This document shows positions 36,853 through 46,568 of a DNA stretch of 64,000 nucleotides, one piece after another (position 1 is the first letter of the stretch; the number at the start of each line of letters is the position of its first letter). Under the pieces are notes generated by a model. That model worked only from the letters and a program-made list of their open reading frames with translations, was not told the origin of the DNA and searched no databases. The translations under genes and the position numbers were made by a program. This DNA comes from Blepharisma japonicum (lineage: Eukaryota > Ciliophora > Heterotrichea > Heterotrichida > Blepharismidae). Location of the stretch: positions 1 to 64,000 of the forward strand of contig CATKHK010000115.1 of NCBI GenBank assembly GCA_949751835.1, in the 5' to 3' direction.

Positions 36853-37779
36853 ATGGCTTTACCAGTTTTCAAGTCAAGGTCAGAAATTATCAATGCAATC
36901 AGGGCTACTTATCAGCAGACCTCTTTGACACTTCGTGCAATGTACGATTCTCGTATTGATGCAATAGTCACAGACAATCTCTTCATTAGGATCCCAATCA
37001 TTGATCAAATCAATGAAGGCTGGGGAGTTTTTGATACTGCAAATGTATATCAAAGCAATGTTTACCAGCTTGAAAAGCATTTAGAAAGAATAATGTTTTC
37101 AGCGGCAGGCGCAAAAATTCCGGTTCCTCTCACTCTTGGGCAAATGAAAGAAAAAGTCCTCCAGTTAATATCTCTATTTGACTGCAATAATTTAAGGGTT
37201 AGAGTATTTCTTTCCAAAGGTTTAGTTGGTGAGTCTTCAGAAGCTTCAGGGATATTTTATGCCTTATTGTATACAGACCCCAATCAAATCAAACCAGAGA
37301 CAGTAAAGGAGAGAAGTGTTTCAATTCCTTTGAAGCCCAAAGAATTAGCAGTAATTAAGACCAATAATTATTTGTGTAACACACTTTGCTCTTTGGAAGC
37401 AAAAGAAAAAGGAGGATATATGGGAGTTATGCTTGACGAAAATGGCTATTTAGCTGAATCTGCAATGGCAAATGTTGCTGTCATTCTTCCTGGAGGTCAT
37501 TTCAGGACTCCTTTGCCTGATAAAATTCTCGAAGGAACAACAATTAAGCGAGTCCTTCTTTTTTGTGAAGAACTTGTGAAAAGTGGTGAGCTTCAAAGTG
37601 CAATGAGAGGAAATATATCATTAGAGGAAGCAAAGCACAGTGAAGAAATGCTAATTGTTGGAGGTGATAATATTGTCGGGATAACTGAGTTTGATGGAGA
37701 GCCTATTGGAAATGGAGCTATGGGACTAATTACAAGAAAAATCAAAAACTTCCTTCTGCAAGATCATGTAAGTATTTAA
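36853..37779 (+). CDS. Class IV (branched-chain / D-amino-acid type) aminotransferase
   Basis: A 308-aa PLP enzyme. The ATG at 36853 is used; the frame also extends back to a TTG. Fold-type IV signature: 'VIKTNNYLCNTL' with the Lys that should form the PLP aldimine, then 'GGYMGVMLDENGYLAESAMA' with the conserved Glu, 'NVAVILPGGHFRTP' and 'ILEGTTIKRVL'. The family includes branched-chain aminotransferases, D-amino-acid transaminase and aminodeoxychorismate lyase; the usual 'S.(S/T)N' phosphate-binding segment is 'SAMAN' here. The sequence alone does not settle the substrate. No targeting peptide evident. No TGA codons. Confidence 0.85.
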   Translation: MALPVFKSRSEIINAIRATYQQTSLTLRAMYDSRIDAIVTDNLFIRIPIIDQINEGWGVFDTANVYQSNVYQLEKHLERIMFSAAGAKIPVPLTLGQMKEKVLQLISLFDCNNLRVRVFLSKGLVGESSEASGIFYALLYTDPNQIKPETVKERSVSIPLKPKELAVIKTNNYLCNTLCSLEAKEKGGYMGVMLDENGYLAESAMANVAVILPGGHFRTPLPDKILEGTTIKRVLLFCEELVKSGELQSAMRGNISLEEAKHSEEMLIVGGDNIVGITEFDGEPIGNGAMGLITRKIKNFLLQDHVSI

Positions 37780-37953
37780 CCATTTCATTGCTAAGCAACT
37801 CATGAGTTCTTTAGTTTTTAATTAAATTTATAAAATAGTCTTTAATTCAGCTTATTTAAGACTATTAAAGAAGCGATTAAATAATTTTTTATAATTTCAC
37901 ATTTGAATATTTCAAATCCAATTTTAAGGTTAATTAAATTATGAGAAAAAATC

Positions 37954-38920
37954 ATGAGGAAAAATGGGTTTCGTCGACCTATCAACCCTTATCAAGTATC
38001 TAGCTGAGTCTTCACAGTTCTTTTCACTGCAATCTTTTATATATTGATGCTCCCTGCTTTCCAAGTAGATCAGGCAGTTCTAATTGGCGCTGCTTTTAGT
38101 ATGTTTTTAACCTTATTTTTAATGCTAGGATTTTTATGTACATATTCTGACCCAACTGATCCTGCAGTCATTCAAGGCTTACAAGCAAGAATAAAATCGT
38201 ATAACTCTATTCAGGATTTCAGTCGATGCCAAAAAATATCCAAAAATTTGTAAACTGTGTAGGACCCATGTAAATGCTGGTAGCAAACATTGCAGATTTT
38301 GCAATCGCTGCGTAAATGGATTTGACCATCATTGCAAGTGGTTGAATAATTGTATAGGCAAAAAAAATTACTCAACTTTCGCCAAACTTATCAGTGTCCT
38401 TGAAATTATTTTAATAATGATTGTCGGCACAGGCAGTAGTATATTAGCTGGAGTACTAGAAGACAAAGAAATCAAGCAGAACCTGAAACAAAATTTCAAT
38501 TTTAGTGAAATGCTAATCAAGATTTACATTGTGATTATTTGCATTACTGTAATTATATGTGGAATCATTACACTAGCCAACGCCCAGCTTATTTTGCTGC
38601 ACATTTGGCTCCACTACAAAGGGATATCTACTTATGAGTATATATTAAAAAAACGAAAAGCCAAAGCAAGCGTCTCAAGTGAAAATTCTGTCAAAGGATA
38701 CTCCTTAAACGAGATGTATGAGCCTTACGAAGAAAACCCTGAATACTCAAAAGACCAAACAATGGTAGAAAATAGTCAGGCACACCAAAAGCACAACCTC
38801 TCGTTTGACTCTCAGTCTGAAGCAAATTTTGAAGAAAGTGGAAAATTTGAGAAGAAATGTTTAACAGAAGCTAAAAATTCACTTGAGCGCCATAGTGCGA
38901 ACAGACTTGCTTCAGTGTAA
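37954..38920 (+). CDS. DHHC-type protein S-palmitoyltransferase (one 16-nt intron)
   Basis: A 316-aa enzyme from exons 37954-38198 and 38215-38920. The start gives 'MRKNGFRRPINPYQVSSW', the usual DHHC N-terminus, with Trp as TGA at 38005. The intron (38199-38214, GTATAACTCTATTCAG) restores the frame exactly. After it comes the Cys-rich domain: 'CKLCRTHVNAGSKHC', 'CNRC', then 'FDHHCKWLNNCIGKKNY'; the catalytic Cys is that of DHHC. Four TM segments: two before the domain, two after ('LISVLEIILIMIVG', 'IYIVIICITVIICGI'). A polar, Ser/Glu-rich cytosolic tail follows. The enzyme transfers palmitate to protein cysteines on endomembranes. Its stop lies 11 bases from the convergent WASP gene's stop. 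Two predicted acylation targets lie nearby (46217 and 48219). Confidence 0.92.
38199..38214 (+). other. 16-nt spliceosomal intron in the DHHC gene
   Basis: GTATAACTCTATTCAG, GT..AG. Removal shifts the frame by one base and joins 'ARIKS' to 'ISVDAKKYPKICKLC', giving an uninterrupted zinc-finger domain. Without removal the upstream frame ends 50 bases later. The size matches heterotrich introns. Confidence 0.9.
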
Positions 38921-38931
38921 TAAATGTGTCA

Positions 38932-39882
38932 TTAATCACTGTCACTCCAATCTGAGCTCTCTTCTTCTAAGTCGTACTTTATGAGTTCTGCCCTTCTTTC
39001 AGCGATTTTTGTAGCTAGATAGTTAGTGAACACGACTTCGTCTTCGCTTCTTTCGGGCATTTCTTTCTGCAGAGTTGCTTTTCTAGCGTTTGACATATGC
39101 CGAATTAACTCCATTTGTGCTTCATATAAGGTCTGCTTTCGTATGATTTCTTCAAGCTGTTTGTCTTCTTCGTCAGGAATTATTGTGATTTCTGGCTGAG
39201 GCTCTTTGGATAATGATAAAGTCCTTGTGGCGCTTCGAGATCTAACGATTTCTTCCATGATCACAGCAGCTGTTCTACTATCCCTAAGCTCACTTTTCCT
39301 TATTCCAGCATTTTTAAAGATTCTTTTTAGGTCTTGGGAGAGTTGGTTTAGATTGAAACATTTATTGGCGGAGTCTCATATAACTCTACCCATCAATTGG
39401 ACTGCATAAGGTTGGCTTATTTCGAAGTTTTCTTCTTCATTTTGCTGCTTTTTGGATTTTTTGGGGTTTTTTGACTTTGAGTCTTCAAGTTTTTGGTTTT
39501 CAGGCTTAGGGGAAAAAGACCGGATTTTTTGTTTGAAACTTTCAGCTTCATTTGGACTGCAAAAGTAAATTCCTATCTGGCCGCCGGGGATAGGAAAGCA
39601 GAAAAATGACTGAGAAAGCTGGTCATAAAAGTTAAAAAAATCATAATAAAGCTCTGTCTCAAAAATGAGATCAAAGGTGTTCAGATCATACATTCTCATT
39701 AAAGTCGTTTGTAAAATTCTGTCGATTATCAAACAAATTGCTCCATAAAGCCCTGAATCTCTTCATGACTGGTTTTTTCCATCATTTGCATAAAGCTTTG
39801 CGCTAGCGGTTGCTATTAATGTGCATGTGACTGCTATTTTTTCATTTAATTCTTTTATGATTTCTTCAGAAATTGTTGACAT
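38932..39882 (-). CDS. WASP-like Arp2/3 activator, minimal form
   Basis: A 316-aa protein found by reading TGA as Trp at 39763-39765 and 39376-39378; ATG at 39882, TAA at 38932. Residues ~15-115 are a WH1/EVH1 domain ('LIATASAKLYAND', 'GAICLIIDR', 'MRMYDLNTF', 'ELYYDFFNFY'). Then a basic stretch (KNPKKSKKQQ) and a GBD: 'ISQPYAVQLMGRVIWD', then 'LSQDLKRIFKNAGIRKSELR', in WASP order. The CRIB core lacks both His residues and the Gly of ISxP..F.H..HVG. The C-terminus has a connector-like helix ('YLATKIAERRAELIKYD') and an acidic tail ending 'EESSDWSDSD', the Arp2/3-binding A motif with its Trp. There is no proline-rich region and no clear WH2 motif. Likely an actin nucleation factor; Rho-GTPase input may be weak. 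Confidence 0.85.
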
Positions 39883-40578
39883 TTTAATGAAAATAATTAT
39901 TGGATATGAAGCTGATATTATAATTGAGATTTTTAATTACTATTGTTACTCTGAATTTATTTTGCTTAGAGTATCTTCTTATATATAAAAGATTCAATAT
40001 TAATTATAATTTAAATATTTAAATTCTGATTAGTGGTGATTTCAATAGATGAGTCATTATTTCTACTTTATTTTATTTTAAATATGAGCCAAATTAAATC
40101 ACTTTTTAATATTTAATTATATAATGTTGGTCAATTTAAAATCTAAATTATAGCAATAAATAACAAGCTTTAAATTAATTTGTTATCAGCATTTCATATC
40201 AATAGTAATTAGATTAGTTTTCATCTTATTAGACTTTGTTATTTATTATGATTCTTTAAACTTTTAAACATATTTTATATTTTCTTTTCTCAGATTCAAT
40301 ATTTTATGTATATATTAGAAGCAATGATCAATTTTTTCTTAAGAGGAATCAATATTTCTATTTATAAAGCTATTAACTATATTTCATGATAAATATCTCA
40401 TTATAGTGATCTTCAATAAAAAACGCAATTTTTGATTTCATTTTATTAAAATTAGGTAATTATTTGTATTAATCCATTCCATCTTTTTTGAATTTGAAAG
40501 CTCCTTAAGGAGAAGGTGAAACCAGACGCGACTCGTGATTTTGTGGCAAAGCCATATTAATAAATAATTTAGCGGGAA
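39883..40578. promoter_or_regulatory. Divergent intergenic region, WASP and MCM3
   Basis: About 700 bases, extremely AT-rich, with no supported frame on either strand. Longest clean non-coding gap among the active genes of the right half. No element recognised. Confidence 0.45.
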
Positions 40579-42873
40579 ATGGAAGTAGAGAACCCTACGA
40601 AGGACTGGACCAGGCTTGGAGTCGTTGCAAATGACCTTTTCCAAGAAGATCTCTATCAAGAGCGAATCCGCGATATGATTGCAAATGATTCAACCAGACT
40701 AGCAGTCTCGCTCGACGACATTCGCCAAAAAGACCCAAATCTGCCAGATATGATTTTTAATGAGCCTATTGGCGCAATCCGCGAGCTTGAGACTGCATTA
40801 AAAAATGCTGTCATGAATGAAGTCGAAGCTGGGAAGAAAGTGACTCAATCTTACCGCATCACTTTTGAAGGCAATTTTGGGGTATTTTACATAACTCCAA
40901 GAGGGCTGAAATCGGCCTATACAAATAAACTCGTAAGAGTCCAAGGAATAGTTACCAGAATGAGCTTGGTGCGGCCTAAGCTGATGTCTTCTTCTCATTA
41001 CTGTGATGCCACCAAAAAATTTGTTGATAGAGAGTACAGCGACCAATACGACTTAGAGACTCTTAGAGACAGCTCCAGAAGCAATGCAATACCTACTCAT
41101 GACCCTGATGGTCACCCTTACAGTTTCGAGTATGGATTGAGCAAATACAAAAATCATCAAACTTTAACGATCCAAGAATTACCTGAACGCTCACCAGTCG
41201 GCCAGCTGCCAAGATCAATAGAAGTTATATTAGAAGACGATTTGGTTGATAAGGTGAAGCCTGGCGACAGAGTTGATGTGGTCGGTGTTTATAAAACTAT
41301 TAGTACAGCTTCATCCGGAAGTGTTGGAATTTTCAAAACAATTCTTATCGCTAGCAACGTGGTTGCAAGAGGCCTTGACCTAACTATGCCTAATATGACA
41401 GGTACTGATATCAGAAATATCAAAGAACTCAGCAAAAAGACTAATTTGTTAGAAATCCTTGGAACTTCTTTTGCACCTTCAATCTTTGGCCACGACCAAA
41501 TCAAAAAAGCACTTGTTTTATTATTGCTTGGAGGAATAGAAAAAAACTTAGAAAATGGCACCCACTTGAGAGGAGATATTAACATCATGTTTATTGGTGA
41601 CCCATCAACTGCAAAATCACAGCTTCTACGAAGTATAATGAATATCGCCCCACTTGCAACCAGCACAACAGGGAGAGGTGCTTCAGGTGTAGGTCTAACT
41701 GCTGCAGTCTCCAAAGACAGAGAAACCGGAGAAAGAATTCTGGAAGCTGGCGCTATGGTTTTGGCTGATAGAGGTGTTATATGCATTGACGAATTCGATA
41801 AAATGAATGAAGTTGATCGTGTCGCCATTCATGAAGTCATGGAGCAGCAAACAGTCACCATTGCAAAAGCTGGGATCCATACCTCGCTGAACGCAAGATG
41901 TAGTGTGGTGGCTGCTGCTAATCCTATATATGGAAGCTATATGAGAGACAAATCCCCAGCTTGGAATATTGCACTGCCAGATTCTTTGCTATCTAGGTTT
42001 GATTTATTATTTGTAGTCCTCGACCAAAAGATGCCAGAAATTGACCGACTAATTGCAAGCAGAGTCATCCAAAACCACTGTTACTCAGGAAATGCCAATA
42101 TTGATGATATGGATTTGGATAACCCAGTGATAGAGCCACTACCTGAAGAAGGAGTGCATGATGAAGAAGACAGCCCTGTTTATATCAATTATGAAGGAAG
42201 AGACGTCCTCCACAGAAATTTCTTGAAAAAGTTCATTTATTATGCTAAAAAAACAGTGGAGCCTAAGCTTACCAATGAGTCAAGCAACTATATTGCTCAG
42301 TCGTGGGCGACTTTAAGGTCGAAAGAAGAGGAAGGAGGGAGGCATAGAATTGTTCCTATCACCGTGAGAACACTTGAAACACTTATCAGGCTTTCAACTG
42401 CGATTTCTAAAGCTCATCTTTCACAAACTGTTAAACTTGCTCACTGCGAGGAAGCTTTTAATTTATTGAAATTTGCTATTTTCCAAGAAGAAGAAAAAAG
42501 AGTGCTCCCACAAGCCGAAGAAGACGTCGAAATGGCCGATGTTTTGACATCACTTGGAAGCAAGTCCAAGAAAAGACAAAGAAAAAGAGAAGACGAGTCA
42601 GGAAAGGTAAGCTCACTGGTTTCAAAATCAAAAGCAGGCTCTCGAGCTGTAACAGAAGACAGCAAAAAGCTGATCTTCAGATGTATGACAGAAAACGTAA
42701 GAAATCTTGATGTCCCATCTATGAAAGTCCCCGATCTGTGGAAACTAGTCAAAGAAATCCCAGAAAGCAAAATTGCAAGCCAAAGAGAATTGGTGGAAGT
42801 GGTCAAAGATCTAGACAAAGATCAAAAGGTCCTGTACAATGAAGAGGACAATTCAGTTATTCTTATACTTTAA
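40579..42873 (+). CDS. MCM3: DNA replication licensing factor MCM3
   Basis: A 764-aa MCM subunit, no TGA, no intron. N-terminal OB region with the MCM3 features 'VRPKLMSSSHYCDATKKF' and 'EYGLSKYKNHQTLTIQELPE'. AAA+ domain at ~285-520: Walker A 'GDPSTAKSQLL', Walker B 'VICIDEFDKM', the 'TTGRGASGVGLTAAV' hairpin region and the arginine finger 'SRFDLLF'. A charged segment with an NLS-like run (KSKKRQRKRE) follows at ~670, then a winged-helix C-terminus. MCM3 is one of six subunits of the MCM2-7 replicative helicase. In a ciliate it would serve both nuclei. Slightly shorter than human MCM3 (~808). Ends 51 bases before the tectonic gene. Confidence 0.97.
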   Translation: MEVENPTKDWTRLGVVANDLFQEDLYQERIRDMIANDSTRLAVSLDDIRQKDPNLPDMIFNEPIGAIRELETALKNAVMNEVEAGKKVTQSYRITFEGNFGVFYITPRGLKSAYTNKLVRVQGIVTRMSLVRPKLMSSSHYCDATKKFVDREYSDQYDLETLRDSSRSNAIPTHDPDGHPYSFEYGLSKYKNHQTLTIQELPERSPVGQLPRSIEVILEDDLVDKVKPGDRVDVVGVYKTISTASSGSVGIFKTILIASNVVARGLDLTMPNMTGTDIRNIKELSKKTNLLEILGTSFAPSIFGHDQIKKALVLLLLGGIEKNLENGTHLRGDINIMFIGDPSTAKSQLLRSIMNIAPLATSTTGRGASGVGLTAAVSKDRETGERILEAGAMVLADRGVICIDEFDKMNEVDRVAIHEVMEQQTVTIAKAGIHTSLNARCSVVAAANPIYGSYMRDKSPAWNIALPDSLLSRFDLLFVVLDQKMPEIDRLIASRVIQNHCYSGNANIDDMDLDNPVIEPLPEEGVHDEEDSPVYINYEGRDVLHRNFLKKFIYYAKKTVEPKLTNESSNYIAQSWATLRSKEEEGGRHRIVPITVRTLETLIRLSTAISKAHLSQTVKLAHCEEAFNLLKFAIFQEEEKRVLPQAEEDVEMADVLTSLGSKSKKRQRKREDESGKVSSLVSKSKAGSRAVTEDSKKLIFRCMTENVRNLDVPSMKVPDLWKLVKEIPESKIASQRELVEVVKDLDKDQKVLYNEEDNSVILIL

Positions 42874-42924
42874 CAAGGAATTTCATAATTAATTTTAAGG
42901 TAATACTTAGGCTTTTATTTAAAA

Positions 42925-44754
42925 ATGAAGTTTTGGGTTTTCATCTTGGCGCTCTACTTTTCTAAAGCTTCTGAAAGCAATGATATTTCTTCAAACGAGG
43001 ATCCAGGCACCTGTGTATGCGATTTAACGAAAAACTCTTGTGATGCCTTTTGCTGCTGTGACGATGATTGTACATCTGCTGTAACCCAGCTTTGGGAAGG
43101 CACAGGCTCTGGCACAAACTTATGTGTGAGTTCAAGGTTTGGTAATAGCAATCGGTTTTCGTGTATTGATGACTCTGAAGTCTACAAGATAAACTCGAGA
43201 AGGGGATTGAAAAAGACTGATGATTCCAGCAATGATTTAATTTGTGTCACTGTTGATAATGCTCAGCCATTTGGCAGCTTTCATACACTTGTAAGTGAGG
43301 CATCTACAAGCAAAGCGACTGATAGGATAGACTTAACAGTTGGCTACTCTGATGTGATCTATGCCCCAAAGCCAACTTATACATGATATAGAGATTACCA
43401 AGTAGAAGTGAATGTATCAAGTAATGAAACGACAACAGGCGTAAAAACAATTACTGAAACTCAGACTTTTGTGTATTTGACCCCTGGGGTTGTGATGGGG
43501 TCAGTATATTCAGGATGGGCTCATTATTATAACAGATGGACAATCCCTGGCCCTGACAGCTTTGGGATTTGCAATGATATGAACACAATACAGTGGCTTT
43601 ATAGGGCAGATCCTGGGCCATGTACAAGAGCTTATACAGGGAGCTCTTTTTCATCAGTTTGTGTATCAAGTCTAAGTGTTAGTACCTACATGACTAATAT
43701 ACAAATAGTCCCAGGAGCCACTAATGAGACCACAACTTCTATAAACTACTACCAAATTTACAAAAGGGACACCTTAACTAATACCCAGACACTAATTCCT
43801 ATAACTACCTTAACAACGACTTTTGATTCCGCCAATTGCATTTGCAAAAATGCATTTTTAGAGGCTCATTATACAGTATGGAGTAATGATAAGCAAAATG
43901 CGACTAGTCAGATTTATGCAACTGTGGTAGTTGCAGATTTAAGCTTAAGCTCGTGCACTTCTACTGTTATTGGGAACGTTACTCAGCAATTTTCTGTGAA
44001 ATTTTTAACTACTTCTGGGCTTGAGCAGAAAAGGTCTGGAAATCCTGGATATGTAAAAGGGAAACCTGTTTTAGCTGGGACTTTGTCTGATAATGTTATT
44101 AGCCAGTTTGATGATGGAATTCAGCTTTATGGAGCCAGTGCAGCTGGAACTTGCATTTCTTCATCATCAACTCCTATAATGGGTAACATAAAAAGTGTGA
44201 ATTTTGGGCAGGATGCAGTGTATTCTTGCTACTTAGAGTACACTTTAAGCCAGCTGGAGACTGGATGTACTGTTGACAACTTGCAAATGAGTATTTTTTC
44301 ATATCAAAATATTGCTTATATAGGAATTTTTGGAAATGCTGATACAGGTACTCTTTCAGACTGGATTGCAGTGAACACAGATGCAATGGCAAACCCAACA
44401 GCTGAATTCAATTCTACATCTAAAACCTGCAAATTGCCAAACTTGGTCAGTTATGACATTTTTTATACAGAAACTGGAGACTTGAACAACCCACAGCCAA
44501 AAATAGTATATGTGAAAAAATCAGTAAAAAATAACCCTTGGGAATTCAAAAAGCAACTGTCAACAGACACACAAACATTTTTAAATACAGTTGTCTTTAG
44601 CTTTATTGAATATAAAGAAAAATATGATCCCTATGGAACTCCTCCGCTTAACCCTGTCAAAGTGATGCCAGACGATGTGATTTACCCATTTAGATACTCT
44701 TATGGAAATTATTTAGGTATATTTTCGGGAATATGCATTTGTTTAATAATTTAA
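42925..44754 (+). CDS. Tectonic-family ciliary transition-zone protein
   Basis: A 609-aa secretory-pathway protein. Signal peptide at 1-17 ('MKFWVFILALYFSKASES'). The tectonic Cys signature follows at once: 'CVCDLTKNSCDAFCCCDDDC'. One TGA (43384-43386, residue 154, 'PTYTWYRDYQ') is read as Trp and joins the two halves in frame. The long extracellular/lumenal region is rich in Asn, Thr, Ser and Cys with many potential N-glycosylation sites. The C-terminus 'IYPFRYSYG' plus a short hydrophobic end (GIFSGICICLII) might be a tail segment. Tectonics belong to the MKS/B9 complex at the ciliary transition zone, which gates membrane proteins. Same strand as MCM3, 51 bases away. Which tectonic paralogue cannot be told. 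Confidence 0.88.
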
Positions 44755-45202
44755 TATAATTTATAATAATATATAATAAAACTTTATGAAATTTAGCAAT
44801 ATATTGCAAGTTTGCATATCAGCTCCTTCTATCATCTTTCTATAGTAATATGGATACCTTCCTGAATAAGTCAGCCTTTTTTAGCAGTATCTTTCCTCAC
44901 TTTGCATTCAAGCTTGGCTTTTAACCTAGCTAATATAACACTTTTTTATTTGCTTTTTAGTTTATTAAGCTCATTTAAATCTTATCTTAATTCTTTAGCA
45001 TACATAATTTGGCTCTATATAAGATTTTATATAGGTTTTTGTAAATTTTTTCTTTAAATAGGTTCTTGTAGTGTGAAAGAAAAATAATCAATATAAAGAA
45101 ATAAGCTCAATAGGCAAGCATTTTTGGCTTTGACTTATTGAGAGTTTCTATAATTATGGTATCAATTGCCGTTTTGAAAATGACCATATATATAATAAAA
45201 CG

Positions 45203-45275
45203 AAAAAGCTTTCTCTAAATTTCCTGGGAAATTCACTCAGTCAAAAATATGCTGAAATTCCTAGGAAAGCTTTTT
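45203..45275. repeat. Imperfect inverted repeat
   Basis: Arms AAAAAGCTTTC (45203-45213) and GAAAGCTTTTT (45265-45275) are reverse complements. Further partly matching sequence lies inside (AAATTTCCTGGGAAATTC and GAAATTCCTAGG). Could fold as a stem-loop or be a miniature element remnant. No target-site duplication is seen. Confidence 0.4.
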
Positions 45276-45544
45276 ACATGTCTTCATGGCTAATTCAATA
45301 ATAAACAGTACTTCTCGCAGATCAGATTATCCCAATTAGAGTGAGTCTTTGAGGTTTATTTAAGCCCTTCTTTTTCTTGTTAGCTTCAAAATCGAATTGG
45401 AGCATCATTTTTGTCTGTTGGTCGAGAAAAAGGGCCTAACCAGCCAGACTACAAAGTCCAGCATAACAAATATCTCCTGCAAGCTAAGCTAAGGTCAGCC
45501 TTATGATCCGGAAACTTGGAAAATATCTCTCCCCATTTTAATAA

Positions 45545-45690
45545 AAGTTACTACTAATTTTAATTCTTAGGGTCTAGCTTAACAGCTTTTTGAAATAGTG
45601 GATAGTTTGTAATAACATTTAGCTTGGAAAAATTGAAATCCTAATTCACGATATCTATTAGCTTTTTCTTTATTAATGGTATCTTCTAAA
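45545..45690 (-). pseudogene. TPR-like gene relic
   Basis: The minus strand reads 'ANRYRELGFQFFQAK' in one frame and, after a shift, 'LFQKAVKLDPKN' in the next. Together these resemble one TPR helix pair (..A..YRELG..FF.A.. / ..F.KAVKLDP.N). Stops and the frame change make it non-functional. Short, so the call is tentative. Confidence 0.3.
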
Positions 45691-45746
45691 ATACATAGCA
45701 GTTGCTCCTCTTAAAAATTACTTTCAAAAGGTGGGGGATATAATTT

Positions 45747-46034
45747 ATGAGCAGTAGTCCAAGGCAAAGTTTGCAAAAAACAATCTTGCTTTACGATGAA
45801 ATAATTAGTGAGCACCCTATGCTTAAAAAAGCTATAGCTGAGCTATTAAGACTTGTTGAAGAGAAGGAAAAAGAAATTGAAGAAATAAAAAGCAGCTCTC
45901 CTTTAACTTCCCAAAGCACAGAAATCCAAGAAAATGAGCCAGAACTCTCCAATTCCCCACCAACTGAGAAAAATGGTTTCATAAAAGATGAAGAAGGTTT
46001 TACAATAAATGTTAACAAAAAATCTCAAGCATAA
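45747..46034 (+). CDS. Small coiled-coil protein, hypothetical
   Basis: 95 aa, ATG to TAA, no TGA. Residues ~8-50 form a strongly charged amphipathic helix ('AIAELLRLVEEKEKEIEEIK'), likely a short coiled coil. The rest is polar and low in order (Ser, Glu, Pro rich). No known domain. The clean frame and coding-like composition support a real gene, but nothing confirms expression. Same orientation as the next small gene. Confidence 0.5.
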   Translation: MSSSPRQSLQKTILLYDEIISEHPMLKKAIAELLRLVEEKEKEIEEIKSSSPLTSQSTEIQENEPELSNSPPTEKNGFIKDEEGFTINVNKKSQA

Positions 46035-46216
46035 ATTTAAAATAAAATAGTTAACATTTATATTAATCCAATTCAAAATGGAGCATAATTCATATTATTA
46101 TATGTTGGGATGAACTAGACTCCAGATTACAAATACCTCTGGAAAGGTTAGTACCCTAATTTATTTAGAATAATACCTAACTTGCCATTATAAATAATTA
46201 TTCGCATATTTCAATC

Positions 46217-46480
46217 ATGGGCTGCTGTCACAATACAAGTATTGATCATGATTTTTTCATGGGTTCATCTCCAAATCAATCAGGAAACGATGCAAGAGAT
46301 GATGGTGTCGATAATCTCTCATCCAGCCAAGTTTACCTGAAGAAATCAGAAGGGAAACAAATTTTCAAACTCAAAACTCCGAGCAGCCAAAAGCCTGTGC
46401 TTCCAACTCCAACTTTCGGAAGCCTAAACAGTAATACCTCTCCATTTAGATTTGAAGATGGAACTAATAGTGTAAGATAA
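46217..46480 (+). CDS. Small protein with N-terminal acylation motif (MGCC), hypothetical
   Basis: 87 aa, ATG to TAA. It begins MGCCHNTS: Gly2 is a possible N-myristoylation site and Cys3-Cys4 possible palmitoylation sites, the pattern of membrane-tethered signalling proteins. The rest is polar and disordered, with Ser/Pro-rich phosphorylation-like sites ('PTPTFGS'). No domain recognised. Converges on the kinase gene, whose own N-terminus MGVCC has the same kind of motif. Function unknown; a membrane-bound adaptor is only a guess. Confidence 0.5.
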   Translation: MGCCHNTSIDHDFFMGSSPNQSGNDARDDGVDNLSSSQVYLKKSEGKQIFKLKTPSSQKPVLPTPTFGSLNSNTSPFRFEDGTNSVR

Positions 46481-46568
46481 CTCTTTAACGAGATTTACAA
46501 TTTTAAAGCTAATATTTCTTAACTAAATATAAGTGGCAAAACTTAGTTTCTAAGATAAGTAAGCTTGT

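Larger units (their letters stand above)
44755..45746. other. Spacer with an inverted repeat and a TPR-like relic
   Basis: About 990 bases without a gene. Two things are visible: an imperfect inverted repeat at 45203-45275, and a decayed minus-strand stretch at about 45545-45690 that resembles a TPR unit. The rest is AT-rich with stops in all frames. Confidence 0.45.

Noticed and set aside
38044-38253. A short 69-aa membrane protein at the DHHC locus
   Set aside because: It is the first exon of the DHHC gene read past the 16-nt intron.
40438-40659. Minus-strand frame overlapping the MCM3 start
   Set aside because: Lies partly over conserved MCM3 coding sequence and partly in AT-rich spacer. 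No support of its own.
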